Of a stretch of DNA of 64,000 nucleotides, positions 1-12,299 are shown piece by piece. The notes under the pieces were generated by a model that searched no databases, had not been told where the DNA came from, and saw nothing but the letters and a program-made list of their open reading frames with translations. The number at the start of each line of letters is the position of its first letter. Within the stretch, counting starts at the first letter, position 1. Source of the stretch: Sclerodactyla briareus. Lineage: Eukaryota > Echinodermata > Holothuroidea > Dendrochirotida > Sclerodactylidae. The stretch covers positions 1-64,000 of the forward strand of contig JAODTK010005781.1 in the NCBI GenBank assembly GCA_026419785.1, read 5' to 3'. A program made the translations under genes and the position numbers.

Positions 1-540
1 GATGGGTAAGAAAGAAACTTCCGTATTTTTTAGCGAGTCTGTGAGCGGCATGAATTTCATATATAGTGACAGACTGATGAGAAAGTGAAGATAAGTGAAA
101 GAGTCCGAAAACGTCGTGAAAATTCGAAGAGTCGCAAAGTTTACGCGAGCACTTTCAGAACATGGCGACTGTTTTGCGATTGCTCTGCACGCCAAATATT
201 AGCGAAGGCGTAGTTATGTAAAACATTATCACTAATGGAACCAACGTCGCACGTTTTTTTGAGAATCTTCCTGGTCTGGACGGTGCCCCGGCTCGTAGCA
301 GACATTTATGCGAAGTTAGTGATTTGCAACGGTTGCGTTCAGTACATTGACGGGAACAGGCCTACCCACTACAACGTGCAACAATATTGCACATATACTC
401 GCGTACACAAAACGAACGCCGTATGTGAGACCTTGTTGGTGTCTTCGTGTGAGAGGGGGGCTAGGCGCGCCACTGACACGGTAGCCTACTTAGTGTAAAC
501 AAATATAGACTGCTACGACTACACACTGTTACGTATGCTT
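1..540. other. unassigned sequence before LINE copy 1
   Basis: An 87-codon open frame (235-498, +) starts at an ATG, contains several cysteines and matches no family I recognise. It lies directly upstream of the LINE ORF1 tail and could be the decayed 5' part of that element. No splice site or promoter is convincing. Confidence 0.3.
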
Positions 541-584
541 GACAGTGCCCGCTATAAAGCTGTGATTGCAAGCAGTACAAACCC

Positions 585-780
585 AGGCTCTGTTCGCTAA
601 GGGGATCTTTCGCTAAAGGACGGTCTTCACCTTAATGGTGGCGGGGGATTCGTGTTAGGCAAAGTTGGTAAAGTCTGCGGGAAGGGTTGTTAAACTAAAT
701 TTGGGAGCGAGGGTTTCGGGTACGGTAGGCTTAAGGGCAGGGGTTAATAGTAGCATCGCAGGGGGAGGTCTGGGCCGAGG
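585..780 (+). pseudogene. LINE ORF1 tail with esterase-type DGLHLN motif
   Basis: The reading LSLKDGLHLNGGG is followed by a G-rich stretch resembling GKVGKVCGKG. In CR1-group ORF1 proteins a SGNH-type esterase domain ends with a D-x-x-H motif, and DGLHLN fits it. The same motif, as CLHLNGTGA, is found in copy 2 (about 29310-29340, -) at the same distance from the endonuclease. The rest of the esterase is unreadable. Confidence 0.6.
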
Positions 781-869
781 TCAACAGTTAAGCGATAGAT
801 AGTTAGCCAGCGGTCTTTTTCCTGTGTAATGTTCAAAGTATCAGGAACACAAGTTTGTGAGTTGCAGAT

Positions 870-1560
870 TTTAGTCCGGAACTACAAGCCTGAAGTCATT
901 GGTATTACAGAGTCGTGGGTTGTTGAAAACAGTGATATTCCACAGCCCGAAGTCACCTTCCTGCGTTAGGTGTTTTAGCAAGATAGACCGATACTCTCAC
1001 GTGGCATTGGTGGTGAGTTTAGTTTTGTTTAGTATGTGAGAAGTGGACTGAATAGTTTAGAAGGCCGATATTGGGGTGAGTTTTGTCAACTCTGTTGGGT
1101 GTGAATTCAGTCTTTCTAACTCATCTGGTTTCCCAGTTCTTTATTAGTTGGCGTTGTGTACCGTTCTCCAAATAGCTTCTGAAGGACAAAAAAACTCTAT
1201 TCTTCCTACATTGCTTTTCGAGTTTCTAGGAAGAGGACAAATCAGTATGGGTGATTCAATTATCCAGATTTTCTGGTCGGATGTATAGTGGCAGTAAGGA
1301 CTGGCTTTTCAAGGCACGCAGGGATTGTTCCTTTTCTCAGGCCTTGTACATTTTCCTACAGAAAGCATAATATTTGGATTTAGTTTTGGCAGTGAAGACA
1401 GTGATCCAGATTCTGTCTAGGTAGATAATGTAGAATGCTTGGGTAAGCTCGGTGCTTTGCAAGTGATAACGATATTCTAGCTTTCAATGTGTCTTGTTCC
1501 GGTTCACCAATAATCTCAAGAGTGTAAGCTTGCTCCTTGTTTCGCGGGGAGGCCAATGTC
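870..1560 (+). pseudogene. LINE endonuclease (APE-type) remnant, copy 1
   Basis: Readable blocks in order are KPEVIGITESWVVENSDIP (about 888-945; the ESW glutamate block), VGVVYRSPNS (about 1149-1180), FNYPDF (about 1254-1275, the GDFN-type metal block with changes) and ASDNDILA (about 1458-1481). The last block is the SDH motif of APE nucleases, but its histidine reads as asparagine (AAC). This would abolish catalysis even if the frameshifts were sequencing errors. The enzyme nicks target DNA to prime reverse transcription. Confidence 0.75.
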
Positions 1561-1899
1561 GATGGCCTTTCGAGGTTTTTTAGGCGAAATAGATGGTCAT
1601 GTGAAGTTGTTAGAAAGTACGAATGCTGTTGAATCTTGGAAGGGTTTCATTTGAAAAGGTTACGAGGTTAGAAGTTTACGTTTCCTTGGATGAAAAGTCG
1701 CCAGTAGAACAAGGAGGCCTTCTTGGATGAATAGGGAAGTTTTCCTGGCCATCAAACGTAAACGACATTTATGGGCGACTTTATCGCTCTTCTGGGTCCG
1801 TGTCGGAGCTAGAGCATTTCAAAGTCAGCAAAGCTGTCCAGGCGTTTAGTTCCTGGTGCTAAAACTTGATTTTGAGAGGCAGATTGCCTCTCATATAAA

Positions 1900-3600
1900 G
1901 GAGAATCCTTCGAGCATTTCGTCTTATGGAGGAGGGGGAAGCAGAAAGAAAGTCAGGAAGCATGTCTTGATAGATCCGACTCGGGTTTAGTTACAATCAG
2001 CGATAGCTAGGAGATGGCTGGGTCTCAATAATCTTTCTCGTGTTTGACTCATGAGACGTGGATAATTTGTTGTGTGACCTGTGTGGTTCCTAGTTGTTGG
2101 GTTTCGTCGCTAGTATTGGTAAGATTGTTTGCTCGCCTGTACTGGTTGTAAAGGAGGAATGCAGAAGCTCAAAAGTATAAAGTCCTGGTCCTGACGGATG
2201 ATTCCTTTCTACTAAATCCTGTGCGACGAGTTGTGCTGTGCCATTGCTATTATTCCAATAAGACTCTGCAAGAAGGGATGGTTCCGGGGATTGGAGGAGA
2301 GCAAAATGTTTCTATTTTCAAGAAAGTAAACGGTCTCTCCTTGTAATACAGGCCGTCAGTCTACTAGTGTTGTCTGAACGGATGGAATCAATCATTCGGG
2401 ATTATGGTTTGATTATTTCAATGAGCATAGTCTGATTAGATATTCTCAGCATGGATTTAGGAAAAAAAATCGTTCGTGTTTGACTAATCTCTTGGAATTT
2501 ATGGAGATGTTACATGTTCTGTTGACAAGGCAATGTGTTGATATAATTTCCTGACTTTAGAAAGCTTTTGGACAAGGTTCTTGACTGAGCGTTCTGGCTC
2601 AAGTAGGGAGCTTGGCATTGAGGGAATGTCCATTAAGTGGCATCGTGAGTGGCTTCATAATACGGAAACAACGCGTTGTATAATGGCGGTCGTCTTCTTG
2701 CAATAAGGCACTAGTGGGTGTTCCCCAGGGATCGTTCTCGGGCCGTTTACTCTTTCTGGCGTTGTATTGACGATCTGAAGGTTCTGTTCATTCCAGGGTT
2801 CGCAGACGATACCAAATTGTATCGGGAGGTCGGTTCGAATGATTTGATGCTGGAATGGTCAAGGATCTGGATATAATTTCCACATGGTCTTCCGACTGGC
2901 AAAAGTTTTTCAATGGCGCCAGTGCAAAGTTGTGGATGTTGGTTTTCACAATCGCAACGCTTCCTTCAAGTTAAATGCCAAAATATTCAGGAGGGGATGG
3001 TGATTTCAGACAAAAAGAGCCTTTTGGTGTTTGTTTTGATTAGTCTTGAAAACCTTCCAAGCAGTGTCCGAGCTGCTAGAAGGTGTAATTGGATTCTTGG
3101 CTTGATAGACCGTCACTATCAGTTTCCTGATACTGATATTGTTGTCAGACTGTTTAAGCAACTGGTTGAGACCGCACCTGGATATTCGGAATACAAGTGT
3201 AAAATCCCTACTTTGCAAAGAAAAGCAGGTTATGAAAAACGTCAGCGTAGGGAACTAGAAATGAGTGACTGTCTGAAAAATTATCCTACGAGGAAAAGAT
3301 TAGGGAGTCTCGTCTAATACCATGAGCTGAGGCGGATTCGCGGGACTTGAGTCAGGGTTTTCAAATTGTCCATGGACTGATGGGCTGTCCTTCCCCTGCT
3401 TATTTGAATTTTCCAATTGTTACTGCAAATAGAGGCAACTGTCTCAAGCTTTGTGGCAAGCGCTGCAGATGGACATTCGTAAATTTCTTCTCGCAGAGAA
3501 GGGATCAATGAGTGGGAATTATTCCTGAAATTTGTTTCTCTCTAAGAGTGTGAATGCGTTCAAGAACAGTCTTGATTGATTTTTCAGGAATCCGGGCGAA
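1900..3600 (+). pseudogene. LINE reverse transcriptase remnant, copy 1
   Basis: Ordered RT blocks are QHGFRKKNRSCLTNLLEF (about 2448-2505), a fragment of the FRKAFD block (near 2555), ALREMSIKWHREWLHN (about 2616-2665), GVPQGS (2717-2734), FADDTKLYREVG (2799-2834, the catalytic FADD box) and the thumb-like ARRCNWILGLI and RLFKQLVE blocks in a 134-codon open frame (2913-3317). The C-terminal RLSQALWQALQMDIRK-like block (3430-3485) and VNAFKNSLD close it. The catalytic aspartates are kept in this copy, but at least five frame changes interrupt it. Confidence 0.85.
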
Positions 3601-3649
3601 ATTATTAGTGGTTTGGTTCATGTTTTGCTTTCCTGGGAGTTGTGGGCTC

Positions 3650-6280
3650 GGGGTCGTTTATGAGAGTTGTACTTCATGACCCTTATTCACCGAAACTACT
3701 AAATAGTTAGTCGGCTCACAAAATACAAGGTAGGCGACGATCATTCACTCCAAAATTCTGGTCTGAAAACACGGAATACTAGCAGCTAATTACCCCAAAT
3801 TATTATCCCGAATAGTAAAACTTAGGAAGGACCTATCCGCTTTGTCTCATCAAAGTACCTGTCTTACTGGTTGGAGAGGGTGTCCTTCATGAAAGGTGTA
3901 GCATGCTCGTATGACTCGCCTTGTGATTAGCATCTGTTATATTACGTTGTGAACAATAAGTGTGGCGAGGATTCCACCCCATGCTAACTAACGACATGGA
4001 GAGTTAATGGCATGTTTGTAAGTGACAATCAGTTATACTAGTTATAATAATTTTTTACTGCACATCCCAATTTAGAATCCCAACGAAATTTGGCCGCACC
4101 TCCCCAAGTCTTCCAGTGTGGGCTACAGCCTGCCTCTTCACGCGATGCCTCTTTGTCTGGAGGGTAATTCATTTGATCGTGTTTCACCTTATGTTTTTCA
4201 CTTGCAACCTTTACATTCATTTTCGGCATGTATTCAAGGTCTTCACACACATCCAGGCTTTAACCCACCATGGAGCAATACTCCATTGAACGTACAAGCA
4301 AAAAGAAGAGGCTTTTGTTACTTTGATTTGATTGATTTACGTGCTACGGGTTCATGCACCAATTTGACTCATCAAGGAACCTAACCGAATTTTTGATCGT
4401 TGGATGAGCCCCGGCGACAACCGCCTTCTCTTCTCGACTAGTGCTCACATAATATTATGGCAAGGGTGTAACCATCCCAACCCACTCCTGTGACCGCAAT
4501 TTTACGTCCCCCATCCGACTGACGATCATTGATGCCGGACCACTTTCTCAGAACCTGAGGAGCGAAGATGTCGATAACGCGACTGCTCACGGCCGACCGC
4601 TAGCCTATTGCAAGTGCCCCCGAAACAACCCCCCGAAATTACCAAGCCACTGCTCACCGTCAGTGGACCAGGAACCTAAGACCATGACACGCCTCGAACT
4701 GCAAGTACCGCCACTTCTGAAAAAACGCCCGGTGCTGGTCGGCTGGAAATCGAACCCGGGCTTCACTATTCTTTTTTTCCGCTTCTATAAGGTGGAGGTA
4801 CCCTCAGTGTGGGGAAGGCTATATCACCAGTGTGCTGCCACCGTGGAAAATCAGACTGTTACGAAACTACCAAATGACGTTTGTACATAACTAGGTTTCT
4901 GCAATGACATAAACCAAAAATTACATGTATAATTTCATGTGTCCCCTAAAGATAACCCTAGGTGATGAACATGACAGATAATGGAATTTTTGAATGTCCT
5001 TCGGGGCAAATGGTTTTGTGCATCAATGTCACCGCTAGGAAATTGATTCTCCAGAATTGATGATGAAGACTCTAGTTGTTAGTGTTGTGGTAACCGAGTA
5101 AAGTGCACAGGCTCGGAGCATTAGGGCAATCGGCAGTACTGTGAATAGTGGCATGCATGTATTCATTCTTTTAGGCAGTTTAACAGGTTTTATCTGATTG
5201 CCTGCTGCCTGCGAATGATGTTGAAATCCATGAGATTGGAAGTTTGGGTAGCGGTACAATGTAATCGCAAATTGTAAATACATGAGAATCAGTTTATGTC
5301 TCTGTAAGCTTGGCAGTGGGAATTCCTGCTGGAGATGTTTGGTGGCGAGAGGGATGCCTTACCTTAAAAGAATGCCCTCTCACCTAATGACAGGGTTTCC
5401 GCATCATTCCATCACAAAACCAATTCGCATGGGTGTTCCATGGTTGTTTTGTTTAATAAAATTTTATAATTCCTGGATTAAATGTTGACTTGAATTAACA
5501 TGTTGACTAAAGTCCTAACGACTAAGCACATGAAAAGCAACGATTGGATCTGGGTATGGACATAACCGGGGACTGTTTTTGCATTATCAATGCTATCTCG
5601 CAGATCTGAAACATTTGACTGGCAATGTCCCTGAGATTTCCCACGTAAGGTAATCACGTATGGTTGTGAACGCCCAGTGATAGTCAACTCCAAAAAATGA
5701 TGGCAAATCGTTTTTACTGAGAAAGAGCTACATTATATGGAAGTCCCTTATGACTGAATGTAGCGTAAGTCCTCCTATATCAGTCTTGGATATCTGTGAC
5801 GCTTGTGGTTGAGAACAGTACTCCTGTTATTGCAGATCGTCCCAGCCACTGATGTTTCCCATATTTGTCCTACCCTTGATTTTAGATGAGTGTCACCACC
5901 TTTGGGGGGAATCTGTACACATAGTTGCGGCCCATGCGAAGCTGTGAGTGTTTTTTAAGTGAACCATGCCACAATTAGGTCGTTGGATGCGCGAATTTTA
6001 TACATCTCAATTACCAACATAGGCAAGTTTGCGATGGGACAACATTCTCACCAAAATGTAAACCGAACCAATTTTACTGTTAGGTATTGCTGCATTCGAA
6101 TGGTAGGTGGGTAGGGGTCGTCGTTGTGTCTGGAGAAAGTGTATGGGGGATGTACTGTCTAGACTGACAGAAAGTTGTTCAATGTGATCTAAGGCCACAC
6201 TCCTACAGTGTGGCCATTGCAGTACTGTATGACAAGGACGATGTTGTCCAGTTCTATATACCTTAGAAAAAGAAAAAAAA
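3650..6280. other. gene-free stretch, no family recognised
   Basis: Open frames reach 106 codons but show no domain, conserved motif or paired splice sites. A GC-richer part (about 4380-4760) has a 75-codon + frame (4663-4890), unassigned. An A-rich run lies at 6268-6283. Confidence 0.4.
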
Positions 6281-6282
6281 AA

Positions 6283-6775
6283 AATACAGATTTGCTGTCT
6301 TTTCTTAGGTGTTGGTGAAAAACCCATTCAAAATTTGGGTATCTCTTACATTGAACAAAAACATCAAATGTTATGCATGCTTACATCGTCAGACAAAAAC
6401 CTCTTGAGTCGAAAAAACAGAACTAAATCAGATTTATTGTGCATTTTCTTACTTACGTGAAGTAATTTAAAGACAACCTACATTTCTTTTTACTAGTGCG
6501 CCACACTGGAAAGTTTTGTTCAGGCCTTAGGTGACGCCACACCAAAGATTATATAGCGTAGGCATAGACCGTACTGTAAGCTTTCAAACTTGGCCACTTA
6601 TTGACTGACATGCCACGCTTAAATATTCAATGTGACCTACGCCCTACAGCATGTTTTCCACAATGACCAGTGTCTCTCGAGGCCTAATCTAATACAATCC
6701 ATAACTACATTAATGCGAGTACAAGCCTAGCCTAGTCATTCACCCCAACTTTATATTCTACTAGCACACATTGCA
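6283..6775 (+). repeat. dispersed repeat R1, copy A
   Basis: This block aligns in the same orientation with 25675-26120: both begin near TCTTAGGTGTT, share a segment from AACAGAACT to the words GCGCCACA and GGAAAGTTTTGTTCAG, then GATTATA and GCGTAGGCATAGAC, and end near TTCATATTCTACTA. Divergence is moderate with many indels. No coding capacity is evident. It may be a non-autonomous element of unknown class. Confidence 0.75.
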
Positions 6776-6789
6776 ATCGTTTTGTATAG

Positions 6790-8090
6790 GGCGCTAGTTG
6801 GTTAGATTAAACAAATTAAACTTTGGTCCTTTGAACGTATTGGAAGGTATTCCACGCGTTTAGACGCAAATAGGGGGCTGCCAACACAGTAATTCATCGA
6901 CGTCTCAAATCAATTACTTCAAACACTTATGGAAACCTTTGAGGCGTTCTCATCAAAGTTTCTGTCGTGTGTTGCCACAGTGGGTTGAGGGAACTTGGCG
7001 TCAGCAGAGGTTACATTTTATGTTTTGGACATCTTACTGAGAGGTTGTCTAACGCATTTGTGTAACAATGATCTGTGTTTTCTACATCGTGATCTATCTG
7101 CACGTCGTATTAAAATTTCTTCATGCAGTCGATGTACATTTCATTTTCAATGGATGACCCTGTATGTTGTGCACATATGCTAGACCCCTATCCTCTGTTC
7201 AACTACTATCGTTTTATGTTACTCTGACTGTAAAATCAGAGAATTGTTCGCCATTATATGTCACAAACCTGCAATTTAGGATGATTTTTATTGACAAACA
7301 AAAATCGCAAGTGAAACAATTTGTCTCAGTCATCGTAAAGGCCTTCGCTCGGGGGGTTTCAGGCTCCACATGACGTCAACATCAGTCTTAAATGTAACAC
7401 AACGACTCGACTTCGACACCCTCCTATTTATCCTCTAAATGGAACCCATTTCCATCGTCCATGTCACAGTGAGTTTGCCCTTTAAGAATCCTGGCCCCCT
7501 CCACATCCACACCTCTGGAATATCGCCTGTGGCGTAGCTAGGATTCTTCTCAGTGGGGGCGCTGGGGGTGGACCATTCTCTAGGTGGCTGGCATGTCACA
7601 TTTAAGCGAGCGGATCCATCGGTGGCGTTTTTCCTTTTCCTGACCTATTTCGAGGAGTTGATGCAGTGGCATCCGCCACATTCTTTCGTCTTAAAAGGTA
7701 GGCATAATCGCCCCATCTCATAACGGCTCTAAGCGGAAATATCCTTGCATTCACGTTCAGTAGGCTCACGAAATAGACTACACTATACTATTGTCGCGCG
7801 TGAGTCGCGTAGGTCTGGCCAAATCTTGGGGGAATCAACGAAGAAATGTGCACTAATATAGCTAAATTATTGAGGCAATCACTTGTGCTTTGTCCAAGCT
7901 CCACTTCATATAAGTTCATTTTCATAGCACTCGTGAACAATTTTCATTTCCGGCAGCTGTTATTTGTTGCCTTCCCCCCCCTTTTGAGTATAAGCCATTC
8001 CTCTTAATTGTTGTCATTTGCGGCAACTGGGTTGCAATCTAGCACCCTAAACATACCAGTCAGTTTCGGGAAGATTTGGCGTTCACCTGC
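6790..8090. other. unassigned sequence with a DNA-transposon-like end
   Basis: No gene is recognised. At 7529-7575 the sequence GTGGCGTAGCTAGG followed by a G-rich run resembles the CAGTGGCGTAGC-type terminal repeats seen in several dispersed elements of this window (35349-35386, 38742, 42510). Part of 6840-7010 loosely resembles 26890-27070 (shared words GTATTCCACGCGTT and CATCAAAG). No matching right end was found. Confidence 0.35.
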
Positions 8091-8094
8091 ATGA

Positions 8095-8530
8095 ATCTTA
8101 TGTAACTCCGGGAATTTTTTGCCTGTCCAGGTGGTAGTTGATGCAATCTGGTGAACACCTGAACCAGTGACCCGCGCAGACGGAAGACGCATGCTGGGGT
8201 GGGGTTTACCTGGGCTCATTAACATATCACGTTCCCCTTCCTCGGTCAAATTTGCGATAATCACTCTTCAAACTAATTCCGGGAGTGTATGTTTCACCTT
8301 CCGGGCCCTTCTAGTCTTCGCGCTTTTTTTCCTCCTCAAATTCGGATTATCATCCTTCTTGAGTTGGTTACACGAATATTTGGGACGTCTCTTTTCGGTG
8401 CGATTTTACATGTATGTAGGTCAGCCCTCATACGTTTTCGCCTATCATTACGGAGCCACTTAAACCGGGTAGTGAAGTTTACCTTTCACCTACTCTCCAT
8501 TCACTCTCTTTTCATCAGGACATAGTTTCT
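8095..8530 (+). repeat. dispersed repeat R2, copy 1
   Basis: Three diverged copies exist: here on +, and on - at 25380-25660 and 33465-33850. Shared landmarks are GATGCAATCTGGTG, the CGCGCAGA word, CTTCCTCGGTCAAATTTGCG, TTTCACCTTCC, CTCAAATTCG and ATCATTACGGAG. Open frames of 78-135 codons fall inside the copies and one reading, SRSPSSVKF against SRSASSVKF, is kept between two of them. Frames otherwise drift, so a non-coding repeat or a decayed gene fragment is more likely than a live gene. Confidence 0.7.
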
Positions 8531-11030
8531 CCTGCCACCAGTCAGTCATTAGCATTGACTCAAAAATTACTGCGATGAGGCCCTAGTCTGGGATCCGATC
8601 GAACGCAAACTCTGAGAAACCCGGAGAGGCACAACACACAGATAAGACGGTCTGGGGATACCTTGTATTTACTGAACCGAACTGCAGAACCGTGAAGTGG
8701 AGAAGAAATTACAGTAGTCCTTCATAATCCACCTTAATCCACCGTCTCGTACTAGAGTATTCGTTCAACTATGAATCGATACCCCCGCTCAGCAGCCGCC
8801 AGCCTAAATCAAGGGCTGGTGCCGACTGTCTCTACGACGGCATTGTCCGCATCCTAGCCGGATCTACCGACAGGCCATAGGACACCAACGACGTACTGAG
8901 GCCCACCCTCCCGGGCCCCTTCCTAGGAGGCTCCGCCGTGACGAGCATATCGTCCAGGGCACTGCATTAAGTACTGCCCAACCTCCTCATGTATGGTCTC
9001 GTAGCAAAACCCTTATACATACAGCGCTACTCAGTCCAAATACGTAGTTTGTTATTCATTGTGTCAGTCAAAATGATTCGTGTGTGACTTGCTCAAATTT
9101 GGATTCTTGCAGTTAATGCAGTTAACCTATGCAGTGGTGACGCCAGGATTTCCCCGATTACCTGACGGGGGTCCAAGTAACCTGACCGAGCCGCACCCTA
9201 TTCTCTAGGTCAAAACCTTATTTTTTTGTTCTAATTTCCGAACATTGATGACTTTAAAATGCCCTAACTATTGTTTAGGACCAACTGAGTCCACTGCCTT
9301 TCCTATTTTTGATTAAATACGACAAAGTCGAAAATCGCTGATTAATGCAAATTTTACCTCTGGTGACCCTTGGAAATACCGTTAGTTTTTTGGACAAACT
9401 CTTGTCCCCACCCACGAAATTCATTCATGTGAAGCGGATAAACAATTTTGCGTGTAAAACCTGCAAAATAAGGGCAGAAGACATGCAGCAATGCCCCCTC
9501 CGAATCAAGCTACCCAGTTTTCGGATCAATCGGATAACGTATTGAAGAATTATTGTGCTAACGCCTGAAGTTTCCGGGCGGCGGCGGAGTCGGCGGCTAC
9601 AACCCCCTAAACAATAATATCCCTGAACACTTAAAAGTGCTGCGTGGATTTATTGATAACACGAAAAAAATAAAATACAACGTTTTAGAGGCTTTGGTTC
9701 TGTTACTCCGTCAGTGGGCAATCCACTCATCAGGCGCCTTTGTTAAATAAGGTCATGTATTTCTCGATAACTTCACCCAGAAAAATGTCCTGGGTACTGG
9801 AGTAATTGGTCGTTGACACCACGTAACAACAATTATGACGTTAATCTATTGGTCTTGTGTATCCTATCTTATAAGCGCGAATTGTATTTCTGTAGAACGA
9901 TAGGAGGATGGATCTTCTGGATCTTAAACTTGCGAGCGAGGACCTGGCAATGTTTTTAATGTCAATTAGGTAGGCGCGCGAAAATCTTTCAGCTTCAAAT
10001 AGAATTTCCAATTTCCTCCTCAATTTCCGCTATAAGAAGGTTGGAAATCTTTATAACTGTTGGGCTTAGCCCTCGTTTGAGGTGCATAAATTTTTAGCAT
10101 CCCCCCGTCTTCACGGACGAGATGGGAAAATTCCTCGCACCGGGGCTCCACCTTGACGTAATCTAATCTAACCAACTTCTTGATCTATATAATGATAATC
10201 AATCATAATACTGATAATAATGAAAGTAAATTATTTCTAGAGCGCTGCTACTTCGAGATCTTAGCGCTGTACAACAACCAGCAAACATAAAAATAGCGCT
10301 AACACGCCGCATACGAGTGGGTCTTTTAGATTACACTTGATGTTTGCCAAGAAACAGACTCCCTAACCCTCCCCGTGCGCAACATATTCCACATCGGGGA
10401 GCCATACGAGACACTCTGCATCAGCAGATGTAGGGTTTTCCACGTATGCTTTTGCTCTGTGTGCGGGTGGTGTCGGAGCTGAGCGTAAGCTAGTTATGAC
10501 AGGACAGTATAGTGCTATAAGGTCAGTAAGTAGGTGGAGCCAGAGAAAGTGCAACAATTGATGTTATCCAACAACTTCACTATGATCACACCTTGTTGGA
10601 GGATATTCTGGGCTCCGACTGGGAGCCAATGTAGGCTGACGGAGACACGAACTACATGATCATCTATATTCTAATCATTAATCAAGCGGGCCACATATTT
10701 GATGTGCGTAACTTTAGGTGTCATTCGATGTGTCGCCGCTGGATACGCCACTGTATGGATGAACATTGCCCTCCCAATGGCTCCTCAACTGTGAGCTAGT
10801 TTTCACGGAGCCATGATCATGTTTTATAATATAAGCGTATGGGACTCAGCCCATACTCCCCTGATTTGCAGCTTTGCTCGCCGTTGATGCTACATGGGAA
10901 GCGACGGGCGCGCGGAGCCGCTAAAATGAGCTTGCTTGGTCATCCTCCCTTAGTCTCCTATTTTTCACGGAACAGATATACTCTACCTACATACTTTCCA
11001 ACCCAATTGATGTTTTGGTATAAATCCATC
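8530..11030. other. gene-free stretch with isolated repeat ends
   Basis: No domain or exon pair is recognised. A GC-rich block (about 8760-8990) differs in composition from its AT-rich surroundings and may be a foreign insertion, but neither strand gives a known protein. Sequence like CAGTGGTGACGCCAGGATTT (9131-9150) and GGATACGCCACTG (10740-10753) resembles the transposon ends seen elsewhere. Confidence 0.35.
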
Positions 11031-11080
11031 TAGACTCATGGGAGTGGGCGGTTTCAATCAACCACAGCCACTGGGAATAA

Positions 11081-11472
11081 CCCCCCCCCCCCCCCCCACC
11101 ACCTGCACTCATTGTACTGTATCTCAACTTCACTCCTGCCTAAGTTGGGAATCTGCACGTTCTTCGATTATGATGATACACCCAAATTTTAGGCAATTCC
11201 ATCTTTTGCGCAGTATGACGTCATGAAGATCATACCTTGACAGGAACAAATCACCTTAGTCGCGCATAGCTCGAGATTTTTTTTTCGGAATACTGTTGTC
11301 AAAATATACCCTCTTCGTGTTCACATGCGCAACATGACCTCGTATTTGTAAGAGTACCGTGATTTTTTTTCACATATAAAAACAACACTCACATATCTCA
11401 GTGCGGGGCATGGTGCGACGAACTTTCATGGGAACCCACCCCCCCCCCCCCCTCGCTTAGCTACGCACTGAT
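11081..11472. repeat. poly-C tracts and a transposon-like right end
   Basis: A run of 17 C (11081-11097) and another of about 14 C (11439-11452) occur; the second is followed by CGCTTAGCTACGCACTG, the reverse complement of the CAGTGCGTAGCTAAGCG type of terminal sequence. The C-run plus terminal pattern recurs at 42480-42525 and 35349-35386. The element body is not delimited. Confidence 0.45.
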
Positions 11473-11671
11473 ACGCCTTATGGCTGAAATGACTTGAGAA
11501 GACCGCGAGGATAGAAAGCGCCAGACGTCAATATATTTCCGCAATTATATAAAGACCGGTCGTGACTAAACATCTACCCACCGGGCTTCCCACCAGCAAC
11601 GACATACCTCACGGAAGTTACGACACGTCAGTTGTAGATTTCATGTTTCTCTCCACTATGATTTATTCCAG

Positions 11672-12055
11672 GACAACTACAACTTGAGTTACTACCAGAC
11701 TGCAGGGGGGGGGAAGGTCTCAACATGATAACAACAGCAACGCCATCGTAGAATACATGGACCTGGAGATCCCAGTCACCTGTGAATTCGAAGATCCGCC
11801 CAGCTACAAGCCCCTTCTCAACCATCAATGAAATCTTGGTCAGAAGGAGAAGGGTATCTTCCAGTATGCTTCTCTATCATACGAGATTTTGCTAACAGCC
11901 AGCGTTCATCTGCATATCCAGTCATTGTGTCTCTGGGGTCTGAGTTATACTTCAGGGCAGAACTTCTGAGATCTCCGGGGAACCTGCAGATCCACCGTCG
12001 TACCTGTCCCTCCACACACCCACTCAAATGACGACGATCCCATCGTGTATCCCAT
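11672..12055 (+). pseudogene. conserved exon-like block, copy A (receptor gene)
   Basis: It starts after a good acceptor (a pyrimidine-rich stretch ending TTATTCCAG at 11671). The first residues read QLQLELLPDC in phase 1. A later frame gives EIPVTCEFEDPPSYKPLL, which could be an Ig strand with its cysteine, and further on ELYFRAELL and SGEPADPPSY. Frames shift at a G9 run and elsewhere, so a continuous protein cannot be read. The counterpart at 47272-47665 is highly similar. The 3' end is unclear; a GCAAGT near 12069 may be a non-canonical donor. It precedes the Ig-like and membrane exons and so probably encodes part of the extracellular region. Confidence 0.5.
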
Positions 12056-12299
12056 ATTAAGCAATGGGCAAGTACATAAGTATATTGTTTACATAGCTAT
12101 AATCTCTTTTCAAGTCCATCAGGGACACTCCTTCGATCTTCTGAGGATTGGATGCATCTCGTGTACATGTCAATTGTCACAACCACCAATAATTACGACG
12201 ATTTAGTAGAGAGGTGAACTCTTCACTGGCAAAGCCAGTACCAGCGTAACAAATCCCTTCGAGGGGTAAAAGTGAGAATGCCTTAAAAAAGGGTAATTC

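Larger units (their letters stand above)
540..3640 (+). mobile_element. CR1/jockey-type LINE, copy 1, decayed
   Basis: On the + strand, in several frames joined by indels, the order of parts is that of a CR1-like non-LTR retrotransposon: the end of an ORF1 with a DGLHLN motif (about 616-633), an apurinic-type endonuclease (about 870-1560) and a reverse transcriptase (about 1900-3600). The final piece, VNAFKNSLD (near 3550-3577), is the usual C-terminus of this class. No frame is intact, so the copy cannot encode active proteins. A second copy of the same family lies at 27270-29420 on - and a 3' fragment at 24430-24690. The exact 5' border is not visible. Confidence 0.85.

Noticed and set aside
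4715..4765. tRNA-like box B word AATCGAACCCGGGC
   Set aside because: No box A lies at the right distance on the reverse strand and no arms can be folded.
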